Positions 53,411 through 61,933 of a stretch of 64,000 bases of DNA are shown piece by piece (position 1 is the first letter of the stretch; every line of letters begins with the position of its first letter). The stretch comes from CF-46 sp042408445 (lineage in GTDB: Bacteria; Chloroflexota; Limnocylindria; Limnocylindrales; CSP1-4). The DNA lies in the NCBI GenBank assembly GCA_042408445.1, contig JBHORC010000006.1, positions 1 through 64,000 of the forward strand, read 5' to 3'. The notes below the pieces were generated by a model. It saw only the letters and a list, made by a program, of their open reading frames with translations. It was not told the origin of the DNA and made no database searches. The position numbers and the translations under genes were made by a program.

Positions 53411-54385
53411 TCAGCCGCCCGCGAGAAACGCGTCCAACTCCGCGGCCGTCGGCATCCCGTTCCGCGCGCCGGGCCTCGTCGTGGACAGCCCGGCTGCCGC
53501 TGTCGCGCGGCGGGTCGCGGTCTCGAGATCCCGCCCGGCGGCGAGGTCGGCGGCCAGCGATCCGACGAACGTGTCGCCCGCACCCACCGTGTCGACGGCG
53601 TCGACGCGCACCGCGGGGACGGCGACCGGGGCCGCGTCCCCTTCGACGAGCACCGCGCCGCGGGCACCGAGCGTGACGATGACCGCCCGGGCGACACCGG
53701 GACGACCCGGACCGGCGAGCAGGATCCGGCCGCGAGCGGCGGGATCCGCCTCCCCGGCGGACGTGCCCTGGTCGCTTGCCGCGAGCCCGGCACGAGCGGC
53801 CAGCTCGGCGAGCTCGCCGGTGTTCGGGACCAGGAGGTCGACTGCCTGGAGGAGCGTCGCGTCAAGGCCGGTGGCCGGCGCGGGGTTGAGCACGGTCGTC
53901 GCACCGGCCGCGCGGCCCGCGGCAAGCGCAGCCCGCACCGACGCGATCGGGATCTCGTTGCTGACGAGGACGACGTCCGGGGGCGACACCGCGATGCGCG
54001 CCAGCGCCGCTCGGACCTGCGTAGGCGTCACCTCGCCGTTCGCCCCGGCCGCAACCGCGATCAGGTTCTCCCCGCGAGCATCGACGAGGATCAGCGCGAC
54101 GCCCGTCGCGCCCGCCACCGTCGCGAGCTCCGAGACGTCGATCCCCTCGGATGCGAGCGCCTCGCGCGCCTCGACTCCCAGGGCATCGTCGCCGACCGAG
54201 CCGACGAACCACACCTCCGCACCGAGCCGGGCGGCGGCCGTCGCCTGGTTGCCGCCCTTGCCGCCGGCGTACCGCGCGAACGTCGCACCGGTCACGGTCT
54301 CACCCGGCGCCGGCAGCCGTTGAACGGATGCCACGAGATCGACGTTGACCGATCCGACGACGATGACTCGACCGCGCATCGACAT
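53411..54385 (-). CDS. rbsK: Ribokinase (PfkB family)
   Basis: This 324-aa kinase phosphorylates ribose at O5. Hallmarks are VVGSVNVDLV, YAGGKGGNQA, NPAPATGL and VDTVGAGDTFVG (catalytic Asp in GAGD). The length is normal with a short insert near 205-225. No ribose transporter or RbsR gene is next to it, so another sugar or nucleoside is possible. It is followed on the plus strand by a convergent gene end. Confidence 0.92.
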   Translation of the reverse strand: MSMRGRVIVVGSVNVDLVASVQRLPAPGETVTGATFARYAGGKGGNQATAAARLGAEVWFVGSVGDDALGVEAREALASEGIDVSELATVAGATGVALILVDARGENLIAVAAGANGEVTPTQVRAALARIAVSPPDVVLVSNEIPIASVRAALAAGRAAGATTVLNPAPATGLDATLLQAVDLLVPNTGELAELAARAGLAASDQGTSAGEADPAARGRILLAGPGRPGVARAVIVTLGARGAVLVEGDAAPVAVPAVRVDAVDTVGAGDTFVGSLAADLAAGRDLETATRRATAAAGLSTTRPGARNGMPTAAELDAFLAGG

Positions 54386-54407
54386 GGGCTGATCGGCGCG
54401 CTCGCCC

Positions 54408-55226
54408 CTACCCGGTGACGAACTCGCCGCCGTCGACCGAGATGATGTTGCCGCTGATCCAGTCCGAGTCGGTCGCGCTCAGCGTGACGATCGCGTCGGC
54501 GACGTCCTGGGGCGTCGTCATCCGCCCGTGCGGGTTGCGGGCAAGGGTGATGTCGATCATCCGCTGGTTCTCGGGGATCTTCCGCAGCGCCGGCGTGTCC
54601 GTGACGCCGGCCCGGATCGAGTTGACGGCGATCCCGCCACCCTTCCGCGCGAACTCCATCGCGAGCTGGCGAACGTGCGACTCCATGGCCGCCTTCGCGC
54701 CCGAGACGACGCCGTACGACGGGACCGTCCGGCTCGTGCCCTCGGACGTCATCGCGTAGATCTTCGAGCCGGTGCCGAACATGCCGGCCCGCCAGACGTC
54801 CTGGACCCAGTACACGAGGCTGTTCGCCATCACGTCCTGGGTCATCTCCATCTTCTTCCGGTCCACGGCTGCCTTCGGATCCTCGGCGAGGAACGGAACG
54901 AGCGATCCGAAGGCGAGCGAGTGCATCAGGACGCGGACGTACGGCTCGCGACCGGCCGCCCGGCTCTCGTCGAACCGGGCCCGAAGCGTCTCGATGGCGG
55001 CGGCTCGCTTCTCGTCGTCGGCCGCGTTCATGTTGATGAACAGCGCCTCGCTGCCGGCGGCCACGATCCCGGCCTTGACCTCCTCGACGTGGGCGAGGCC
55101 GGCGCGGAAGTCGAGATGGATCCCCGCGATCCGGTAGCCCGCCGCGGCGAGTGCGAGCGATGTCGCTTCGCCCATCCCGCTCGACGCGCCGAGGATGAGC
55201 GCCCAGCGCTCGCGGTCATCGGTCAT
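54408..55226 (-). CDS. SDR oxidoreductase, enoyl-ACP-reductase-like (FabL/FabI type)
   Basis: This 272-aa NAD(P)-dependent reductase has a cofactor loop GASSGMGEA and an active site with Tyr and Lys separated by six residues (YGVVSGAK). This spacing is typical of enoyl-ACP reductases such as FabI and FabL rather than the YxxxK of classical SDRs. The C-terminus SGNIISVDGGEFV is typical. GGAGGG precedes the ATG; a -10-like TAGACT lies 37 bases upstream. It lacks fatty-acid synthesis neighbours, so the acyl substrate is inferred. Confidence 0.85.
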   Translation of the reverse strand: MTDDRERWALILGASSGMGEATSLALAAAGYRIAGIHLDFRAGLAHVEEVKAGIVAAGSEALFINMNAADDEKRAAAIETLRARFDESRAAGREPYVRVLMHSLAFGSLVPFLAEDPKAAVDRKKMEMTQDVMANSLVYWVQDVWRAGMFGTGSKIYAMTSEGTSRTVPSYGVVSGAKAAMESHVRQLAMEFARKGGGIAVNSIRAGVTDTPALRKIPENQRMIDITLARNPHGRMTTPQDVADAIVTLSATDSDWISGNIISVDGGEFVTG

Positions 55227-55262
55227 GCACGTTCCCTCCGGCTCCCTTGGGGCAGTTCGGCG

Positions 55263-55268
55263 AGTCTA
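55263..55268 (-). promoter_or_regulatory. -10-like hexamer of the SDR gene
   Basis: TAGACT on the minus strand, with a leader of about 30 bases that contains a good ribosome site. Confidence 0.4.
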
Positions 55269-55380
55269 GCGCCGCGTTCCGCGCCGACCGGGGCGGATCG
55301 GTGCACGACGACACAGACGGCTGCGGGTCGCCGCACGCCGCCCGGGCCGATCGGCACGGGACGGCGACGGTTGCGGCCGC

Positions 55381-55386
55381 TAGATT
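55381..55386 (+). promoter_or_regulatory. -10-like hexamer before PLDc_N gene
   Basis: TAGATT ends exactly six bases before the GTG at 55393. Confidence 0.55.
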
Positions 55387-55392
55387 GGCCTC

Positions 55393-55602
55393 GTGCCAGA
55401 GCTCAAGACCGAGCAGGTGCTCGCCCTCCTCGCGCCGATCATCGTCATCCAGTTCGGGCTGATGATCGCCGCGCTGTACGACCTCGAGAAGGCCGAGCGC
55501 ACCGTCCGCGGCGGCAGCAAGATCGTGTGGGCCGTCGTCATCGTGTTCCTGAACATCATCGGGCCGATCGTGTACTTCCTCGCCGGACGGGAGGAGGCGT
55601 GA
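55393..55602 (+). CDS. PLDc_N-domain small membrane protein (YxlE-like)
   Basis: This 69-aa protein has two membrane helices (about 9-29 and 44-64) with the PLDc_N features LYDLEKAERT between them and NIIGPIVYFLAGREE at the end. In Bacillus subtilis the like-sized YxlE sits before the ABC pair YxlF-YxlG in the sigY operon, an arrangement repeated here. The stop overlaps the ABC ATPase start (GTGA). No sigma gene lies beside it here. Confidence 0.85.
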   Translation: MPELKTEQVLALLAPIIVIQFGLMIAALYDLEKAERTVRGGSKIVWAVVIVFLNIIGPIVYFLAGREEA

Positions 55603-56678
55603 CGCTGCCGACGGCGACTCCCGCGTCTGCGCCGGCTTCGCCTGGATCGCCGGCGCCTGAGCTGCCGGCGTCGGGCGGTGCCAGCGGCGAGATCGCCGTC
55701 TCTGCCCGCGGCCTCCGCAAGCGCTACGGCTCGATCCTGGCGCTCGACGGCCTGGACCTCGAGATCCCGGCAGGCTCGGTGTTCGGGCTGCTCGGGCCGA
55801 ACGGTGCGGGAAAGACGACGACGATCCGGATCCTCACCGGGCTTGCGCGGGCAACGTCCGGGACCGCGACGGTCGGCGGCGTCGAGGCGGGGCCGGATCG
55901 GCCGGCGCTCCGGCGGAACGTCGGCTACCTGGACCAGGATCCGCGCTTCTACTCGTGGATGCGCGGCCGCGAGCTGCTCGAGCTGGCGGGGCGGCTGAGC
56001 GGGATCCCGGAGCGGGAGCTCCCCGGCCGAGTCGCGGCGACGCTGCAGCGCGTCGGGTTGACCGGCGCCGCGAATCGCCGGATCGGCGGCTGGTCGGGCA
56101 GGATGCGGCAGCGCCTCGGGATCGGCCAGGCGCTGATCCACGAGCCCTCGATCGTGTTCCTCGACGAGCCCGTCAGCTCGCTCGACCCGGAGGGCCGACG
56201 CGATCTGCTCGAGCTGATCGCCGGGCTCCGTGGCGAGACGACGGTCGTGCTCTCGACCCACGTCCTCGCCGACGTGGAACGCGTCTGCGACCGCGTGGCG
56301 ATCCTGGATCGTGGCCGGCTCGTCACGGAGGGGCCGCTCGCCGAGCTGCTCGCCCGCCACGCTCGGCCGATCCTGTGGCTCGTGCCGGAGCCGGGCCAGG
56401 AGGCGGCGGTCGCGGAGCTCGCCGGCCGTCTGGCGGCGGCGCCGTGGACGACGTCGGTCGGCACGGAGACGGACGGGCGACTGCGGGTGACGGTGAGCGA
56501 CCCGGACGTCGCGAGCAGCGCAGTCCTGCCGCTCGTCGTGGGCTGTGGCGTCCGGCTCGTGTCGTTCGAACGCGCGCGACGGACGCTCGAGGACGTGTTC
56601 CTGGAGCTCGTCGGACCGCCGGCTCCGGAGGATCTCGATGGCCGCGGTTTCGTTCGGCCGCGCGAGGTTGCGTCGTGA
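55599..56678 (+). CDS. ABC exporter ATPase (YxlF-like)
   Basis: This 359-aa ATPase has Walker A GPNGAGKTT, a degenerate signature WSGRMRQRLG (the usual second Gly is Arg), Walker B IVFLDEP and switch His in LSTHVLADVERV. The N-terminal 30 residues are Ala/Pro-rich. GTG 55599 overlaps the YxlE-like stop, and the stop touches the permease start (TGATG). It drives the ABC-2 permease that follows. Confidence 0.92.
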   Translation: MTLPTATPASAPASPGSPAPELPASGGASGEIAVSARGLRKRYGSILALDGLDLEIPAGSVFGLLGPNGAGKTTTIRILTGLARATSGTATVGGVEAGPDRPALRRNVGYLDQDPRFYSWMRGRELLELAGRLSGIPERELPGRVAATLQRVGLTGAANRRIGGWSGRMRQRLGIGQALIHEPSIVFLDEPVSSLDPEGRRDLLELIAGLRGETTVVLSTHVLADVERVCDRVAILDRGRLVTEGPLAELLARHARPILWLVPEPGQEAAVAELAGRLAAAPWTTSVGTETDGRLRVTVSDPDVASSAVLPLVVGCGVRLVSFERARRTLEDVFLELVGPPAPEDLDGRGFVRPREVAS

Positions 56679-57439
56679 TGGCCGGCGCGCGTGCGCTCCT
56701 CGGCAAGGAGCTGCTCGAGCAGTGGCGGACGCTGCGTCTGCCGCTCGTCGCGGTCGTCTTCGTCCTCGTCGGGCTCAGCTCGCCGCTCCTGGCGCGGTTC
56801 ACGCCGGAGATCCTCAAGGCGGTGGCCGGCGACCAGATCCCGATCCAGCTCCCGACTCCGACCGCCGCCGACGCGATCGACCAGCTGGCGAAGAACCTCA
56901 ACCAGTTCGGAGCGCTCATCGCGATCCTCCTCGCGATGGGGTCCGTCGCCGCCGAAAAGGAGCGCGGAACGGCAGCCCTGCTGCTGGCGAAGCCCGTCAG
57001 CCGCGCGGCCTTCCTCGTCGCGAAGCTCGTCGCGATCGGCGTGACGCTGGCGGTCGGCGTGGCCCTGGCGGTGGCCGGCGCGTGGTTCTACACGCTCGTG
57101 TTGTTCGAGCCGCTGCCGATCGCCGGGATCGTGGCGGCCGGAGCGCTCGATTGGCTGCTCCTGATGGCCTGGGCGGCGCTGACGTTCGTCGGCAGCACGC
57201 TCACCCGGTCCTCGCTCGCGGCGGCGGGGCTCGGGATCGTCGCGTTGATCGTGGTCGGCGTCCTCAGCGCGCTGCCGCCGCTCGCCCCATGGCTGCCGAC
57301 CGGGCTCACGGGCCCGGCGCGGGCGCTGGCCCTCGGGAGCGCGGGACCGGCTGCGCTCCAGCCCGTCGTCGCGACCGCGGTCCTGATCGTGGCGTGTGTC
57401 GCGGTCGCGTGGTCGTCGTTCCGGCGCCAGGAGCTCTGA
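56678..57439 (+). CDS. ABC-2 type permease (YxlG-like)
   Basis: This 253-aa protein has six hydrophobic helices and the ABC-2 feature EKERGTAALLLAKPVSRAAFL after the second helix. ATG 56678 shares one base with the ATPase stop; an adjacent GTG at 56675 is an alternative. Its cargo is unknown. It is the last gene of the three-gene operon. Confidence 0.88.
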   Translation: MAGARALLGKELLEQWRTLRLPLVAVVFVLVGLSSPLLARFTPEILKAVAGDQIPIQLPTPTAADAIDQLAKNLNQFGALIAILLAMGSVAAEKERGTAALLLAKPVSRAAFLVAKLVAIGVTLAVGVALAVAGAWFYTLVLFEPLPIAGIVAAGALDWLLLMAWAALTFVGSTLTRSSLAAAGLGIVALIVVGVLSALPPLAPWLPTGLTGPARALALGSAGPAALQPVVATAVLIVACVAVAWSSFRRQEL

Positions 57440-57518
57440 CGGGGCGTCGCGCATGGCGGTCGCGCGTTTCCGCCGCCGTCGCGCGTGGCCGTCGTTCGGC
57501 TACCGCGCCCGTCCCTCG

Positions 57519-58826
57519 CTACACGACGCCCGCTGCGCGCAGCTCCCGGATCGCGGCCTCGTCGTAGCCGGTTTCGCGCAGGATCTCGTCCGTCTGCTCG
57601 CCGAGGAGCGGCGGCGCCCTCCGGACGGTCGCCGGTGTGGCGGACAGCCGGAACGGTGGCGCGACCTGCGTCGTCCGCCCGAGCGTCGGATGGACGAGCT
57701 CGACGGTCGAACCGGCCGCCCACGGTGACGCGAACGCGCCGGCGACGTCCTGGATGGGTCCAGCCGGGATCTCCGCGGCGCTCAGCGCGGCGAGCCATTC
57801 GTCCGTCGGCCGCTCGGTGAACCGGGCGGCAAGCGTCGGGATCAGCTCCGCGCGATTCGTGACACGGGCGCCGTTCGTCGCGTAGTGGGCGTCGTCCGCG
57901 AGCGCGGGCAGGCCGAGCGCGCGGCACAGGCGCGGCCACTGCCGTTCGCTGCCGACAGCGACCGCGATCGTGCCGTCGGCCGTCTCGAACGTCTCGTACG
58001 GAACGATGTTCGGGTGGGCATTGCCCAGTCGCCCGGGCGACAAACCGACGAACGCGTTCTGGGCCTGGTTGACGAGGGCGGCGAGCGTCGACCCGAGAAG
58101 CGTCAGGTCGATCCGCTGGCCGGTCGGGGCCGGACCGGTCCGCGCTTCAGGGGCGTCCGCGCCGGTTCCGGAGGCGTCCCCGCCGGCGCGGGGCCCACCG
58201 CCATCGCCCCCGTCGTGCCGGGCGAGCAGCCCGGCGAGGATCGCGACCGCACCATTCAACCCGGTGATGACGTCGCTGATCGCCACTCCGACCTTCGTCG
58301 GGCCACCGCCGTCGGCATCCGCTGCGCCGGTGATCGACATCAGCCCCGATTCGGCCTGGATCACGAAGTCGTAGCCGGGCCGGCCGGGATCCGGGCTGTC
58401 GGGCCCGTAGCCCGTGATCGAGAGGTGGACGAGACCCGGGTTCAGGCGCTCGAGCGTCTCGTCGTCGAACCCGAGCCCGGCGAGCGCTCCGGCCCGGAAG
58501 TTCTCGACGAGGACGTCGGCTCCCCCGACGAGCCGACGAAGGACGTCTCGACCGGCGTCCTGCCGGAGATCGAGTCGGATCGAGCGCTTGTTGCGATTGA
58601 CCGCAAGGTAGTAGGCGGCCGTTTGCGTTCCATCGGCTGCGTTCCCGACCCACGGTGGGCCCCAGCCGCGTGTCGCGTCGCCGTCGGGCGGCTCGACCTT
58701 GATGACGTCGGCGCCGAGATCGCCGAGGAGCATCGTGGCGTACGGTCCGGCGAGGACCGTGGAACAGTCGACGACCCGGACGCCGCGAAGCGGTCCCGGC
58801 GCGATCTCGCGGTCGTCGGCTGCCAT
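57519..58826 (-). CDS. Family III CoA-transferase (CaiB/BaiF)
   Basis: This 435-aa enzyme moves CoA between acyl-CoA and a free acid. Conserved parts are VVDCSTVLAGPYATMLLGDLGADVIKVE, NRNKRSIRLDL, LVENFRAGAL and GYDFVIQAESG, whose Asp would be the catalytic residue. A Gly/Ala/Pro-rich insert lies at about 205-230. ATG 58826 follows TACCAT by six bases. Substrate acid unknown. Confidence 0.92.
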   Translation of the reverse strand: MAADDREIAPGPLRGVRVVDCSTVLAGPYATMLLGDLGADVIKVEPPDGDATRGWGPPWVGNAADGTQTAAYYLAVNRNKRSIRLDLRQDAGRDVLRRLVGGADVLVENFRAGALAGLGFDDETLERLNPGLVHLSITGYGPDSPDPGRPGYDFVIQAESGLMSITGAADADGGGPTKVGVAISDVITGLNGAVAILAGLLARHDGGDGGGPRAGGDASGTGADAPEARTGPAPTGQRIDLTLLGSTLAALVNQAQNAFVGLSPGRLGNAHPNIVPYETFETADGTIAVAVGSERQWPRLCRALGLPALADDAHYATNGARVTNRAELIPTLAARFTERPTDEWLAALSAAEIPAGPIQDVAGAFASPWAAGSTVELVHPTLGRTTQVAPPFRLSATPATVRRAPPLLGEQTDEILRETGYDEAAIRELRAAGVV

Positions 58827-58832
58827 GTGTCG

Positions 58833-58838
58833 ATGGTA
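58833..58838 (-). promoter_or_regulatory. -10-like hexamer before CoA-transferase gene
   Basis: TACCAT on the minus strand ends six bases before the ATG at 58826. Confidence 0.5.
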
Positions 58839-58956
58839 GGGAGTGGAGGAGGCCGCTCGTCGACCCGCGGAACGCCGCAGCGCCCGAGGCCCACCCATTG
58901 CCGCGCCGCGGCGCACCGCCGCGACGCCCGTGATCGCGCGCCAGCGAGCCCGATGC

Positions 58957-58962
58957 GATGAT
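58957..58962 (+). promoter_or_regulatory. -10-like hexamer before PIG-L gene
   Basis: GATGAT, one base from TATGAT, ends six bases before the ATG at 58969. Confidence 0.4.
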
Positions 58963-58968
58963 GCAGAC

Positions 58969-59931
58969 ATGACTGACGACACGAATCCGACCGCCGACGC
59001 TGCCGCCTCCCCATCCGAGCCGCCGGCGCCCCACCGCCTCACCCTGATGACCGTTCACGCCCACCCCGACGACGAGACCATCGGCACCGGCGGCGTCATG
59101 GCCAAGGCGGTCGCGGCCGGCCACCGCGTGATCCTCGTGACCTGCACCCGCGGCGAGCAGGGCGAGATTGTCGTGAAGGAGATCGACACGCCGGAGAACC
59201 ATCGCCGGCTCGGCGAGCTCCGCGCCGCGGAGCTCGAGGCCGCGATGGCGGAGCTCGGCGTCACCGAGTGGGAGAACCTCGGCTATCGGGACTCCGACAT
59301 GATGGGTCGCGAGGGGAACCAGGACCCGCGCTGCTTCTGGCAGGCGGACCTCGACGAGGCCGCCGGGCGCCTGACCTGGCTCGTCCGGCGATACCAGCCC
59401 GACGTGATGACGACGTACAACAGCTTCGGTGGCTACGGCCACCCGGACCACATCCGGACCCACGACGTGGCCGTGCGGGCGTTCGATCGGGCCGGGGACG
59501 CGGCGTGGTATCCGCAGCAGCTCGAGGCGGGTCTCGAGCCGTGGGCACCGGCCAAGCTCTACGAGACCGCGATCCCCGCCTCGGTCCGCGAGGCGATGCG
59601 AACACGGATGCGGGAGGCCGGCAAGCCCTCGTTCTGGGAGCCGCCGGAGGACGCGACCGACGAGCAGCGCCGCGAGTTCGAGGAGTTCGCGGCGAAGATG
59701 CTCGTCCCCGACGAGACGATCACGACGTGGGTCGACATCAGCGGCGATCCGATCGACCGCAAGTGGCGGGCGATCCAGCGCCACGTCACCCAGATCGCCC
59801 AGGACAGCGGCTTCATGATGCTCGGCGAGGGCGGCTGGAAGGAGTTCTGGCCGAGGGAGGCGTTCGTCCTCCGCGAATCGCGGATCCCGACGAACCCGCC
59901 CGAGGACGACCTGTTCGCGGGCCTCGCCTGA
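58969..59931 (+). CDS. PIG-L/LmbE-family deacetylase (MshB/Mca-like)
   Basis: This 320-aa zinc hydrolase has the HAHPDDE motif (residues about 31-37, giving His and Asp ligands), TCTRGEQG and the second histidine site GYGHPDHIR. These match N-acetyl-sugar deacetylases and mycothiol amidases. The long C-terminal part with EFWPREAFVL is like Mca/MshB. Whether this organism makes mycothiol cannot be told here. ATG 58969 follows a GATGAT hexamer. Confidence 0.87.
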   Translation: MTDDTNPTADAAASPSEPPAPHRLTLMTVHAHPDDETIGTGGVMAKAVAAGHRVILVTCTRGEQGEIVVKEIDTPENHRRLGELRAAELEAAMAELGVTEWENLGYRDSDMMGREGNQDPRCFWQADLDEAAGRLTWLVRRYQPDVMTTYNSFGGYGHPDHIRTHDVAVRAFDRAGDAAWYPQQLEAGLEPWAPAKLYETAIPASVREAMRTRMREAGKPSFWEPPEDATDEQRREFEEFAAKMLVPDETITTWVDISGDPIDRKWRAIQRHVTQIAQDSGFMMLGEGGWKEFWPREAFVLRESRIPTNPPEDDLFAGLA

Positions 59932-59968
59932 GGGAATCGGGTTCAACCGGAGCGGCGACGCGGCCCGA

Positions 59969-61635
59969 CTACCAGGGCAGCATCCGCTTCGAGGCGTCGT
60001 AGATCTGGCCGAGGACGACTCGGCCGTCGCCCGCAGGGTCGAGCAGGTTCGGCTGCGCCTTGTCCAGGATCACGTGGGGCCGCATCCGGGCCTGGACGAG
60101 CGTCGGGCCGTGGAAGGTCAGCTCCAGGGTGATCCCTTCCATCGTCGGCTCCGACCACGTCTGGTCGAACACGAAGTTGCCGAGCGCGTACAGATCGGCT
60201 TGCCCTTGTAGATCTCGACCGCCCCCGCCCAGTGGGCGTGATTGCCGATGACGAGGTCCGCCCCCGCGTCGAGGGCGGCGTGGGCGAGCGTCTGCTGACC
60301 CGCGAAGGGGGTGGGGTCGTACTCGGTGCCCCAGTGCGGGAAGACGATCACGACCTGGGCACCGGCCTTGCGCGCGGCGGCGACGTCCACCTTCAGGGCG
60401 GCGCGCGACATCTGGGCGCTGCCCGCGCGATTCGCCCCGGCCGCATACGACTTCGCGATCGTGTCGTAGGCGAGGAACGCGACCTTCACGCCGCCCGCCG
60501 TGAGGATCGCCGGCGTCCTCGCCGCCTGGAGGTTCTTGCCGGCACCGCTCGAGGCGATCCCCCGTGACCGCAGGTTCGCGATCGTCTCGAGGATCCCGTT
60601 GCCGCCCGCGTCGCGGATGTGGTTGTTCGCGATGCCGACCCAGTCGATGCCGGCGCGGGCGAGGCCGGAGATGAGCTTCGGGTCGGCCGAGAAGACGGTC
60701 CCGGACGTGTGGTAACGGAAGGAATCCGGCGCCGGGTTCTCGAAGTTCGCGATGGCGAGGTCGGCCGATTGGATGAGATGACGGACCGACCCGGCGTGCC
60801 CAGTCCGGACCGTCCGCGGCAGCTGCCAGCCGAACGAGGAGCAGCAGTAGCGCGACGTGATGTCCGCGGTACCGCCGTCGAACGGGAAGTCCGCGCCCTT
60901 GCCCTTGATCTTCAGCGTCTGCGCGACGCCGCGGTCGAGCATGATGTCGCCGCCGGCGACCAGCGTCCACGAAGCGGCGGGGTCGAAGACGGGTCGGTCC
61001 GTCGGCTGGGGGAGGCGCGCGACGAGTCGCCACTCGGCGGCGGTTCGGACGCGGTCGACGCCGAACAGGAAGCGACCACCCCAGCCAAGCGCCCGGACGG
61101 CGGGGGTGACAGCGTCCGCTCGCAGGACGCCGAGTCGCTTCCGATCCGCGGCGAGGTCTCGCGTCAGCGTCTGCGCGTCCGGCGCGAGGACGAACCGCGC
61201 GTTGTCCGCCGGCCGAGCGACCCCGAGGGCGGCGACCACGGCGTCGGCCTCCGAAGCGACGACCTCGAGACCGCTCCACGGGGATCCGCTGCCGGCGAGC
61301 GCCGCCTGGAGGTCGGCGCGGCCGATCGTTTCGACGGTCGTCCGGAACTGCGTCACCGGCACGATCGGAACGTCCGCGATGGGTCCGGTGACCGGGCCCG
61401 ACGGCGCGCCCGATGGCTGGGACGCGACCGGCGACGACGAGAGTCCAGATGACGCGCCGGCTCCGGGAGGCCCGGACGGCGTCCCGCCGGACCTCGCGCT
61501 GCCGGCCGGTCCGGACGCGGTGAGCGGACTCCGCGACGGGCTCGCCGACGACGCGCCCCAGCCGAGGGCGGTCCCCGCCACGGCGATCAGGAGCGCACCG
61601 ACGACGACGGCGACCGCGAGGGGGAGGCGCTTCAC
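59969..61635 (-). pseudogene. CapA-like poly-gamma-glutamate synthesis protein, frameshifted
   Basis: Two overlapping frames together encode one CapA/metallophosphatase-like protein of about 555 aa: membrane helix (about 5-25), Pro/Ser/Gly linker, N-terminal region, then the CapA domain (VAGGDIMLDRG, GIANNHIRDAGG, FPHWGTEYDP, VIGNHAHW). The frame breaks near 60190-60195: after GAVEIYKGKP the sequence continues correctly only in another frame (LYALGNFVFDQTWSEPTMEG). One C appears to be missing. Either a real recent inactivation close to the conserved C-terminus or an assembly error. GTG 61635 is the likely start. Confidence 0.82.
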
Positions 61636-61736
61636 CGGCGGGATTCTGACATGCCGACTCCCGACGACCTGGCGCTCGCGGTCGCGACCCGAGCGCTGCC
61701 TGCGTTCACGGGCGCTCGCTGCGTCGGGCACGAAGA

Positions 61737-61766
61737 ACGCCCCGTCCGGGCGGGCGGACGGGGCGT
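61737..61766 (-). terminator. Terminator after tRNA-Asp
   Basis: An 11-bp perfect stem, read on the minus strand as ACGCCCCGTCC with GGACGGGGCGT around an eight-base loop, is followed by TCTTCG. It lies 16 bases after the tRNA CCA end. Confidence 0.7.
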
Positions 61767-61781
61767 GAGGAAGATTCTTGA

Positions 61782-61858
61782 TGGCGGACCCGACCGGATT
61801 CGAACCGGCGATCTCCAGCGTGACAGGCTGGCATGTTGGGCCGCTACACCACGGGTCC
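61782..61858 (-). tRNA. tRNA-Asp (GTC)
   Basis: A complete cloverleaf on the minus strand: acceptor GGACCCG with CGGGTCC, anticodon stem CCAGC/GCTGG with loop CTGTCAC giving anticodon GTC, and T-loop TTCGAAT. The CCA end is encoded (61784-61782). It reads GAC and GAT codons. Confidence 0.96.
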
Positions 61859-61875
61859 GTTTGCGGCGAGTGCGG

Positions 61876-61904
61876 AGGATATCAGGCGGAAGTTCGCTTG
61901 TCGC
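61876..61904 (-). promoter_or_regulatory. Promoter of tRNA-Asp
   Basis: GCGACA (61904-61899) and TATCCT (61881-61876) are spaced 17 bases on the minus strand. The start would lie about ten bases before the mature tRNA 5' end. Confidence 0.55.
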
Positions 61905-61933
61905 CTCGGGCGGGGTGACCACGCGGCATCGAG

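Noticed and set aside
59969..61635. Two separate genes in the CapA region
   Set aside because: The downstream frame has no start and continues exactly where the upstream frame loses similarity; one frameshifted gene explains both.
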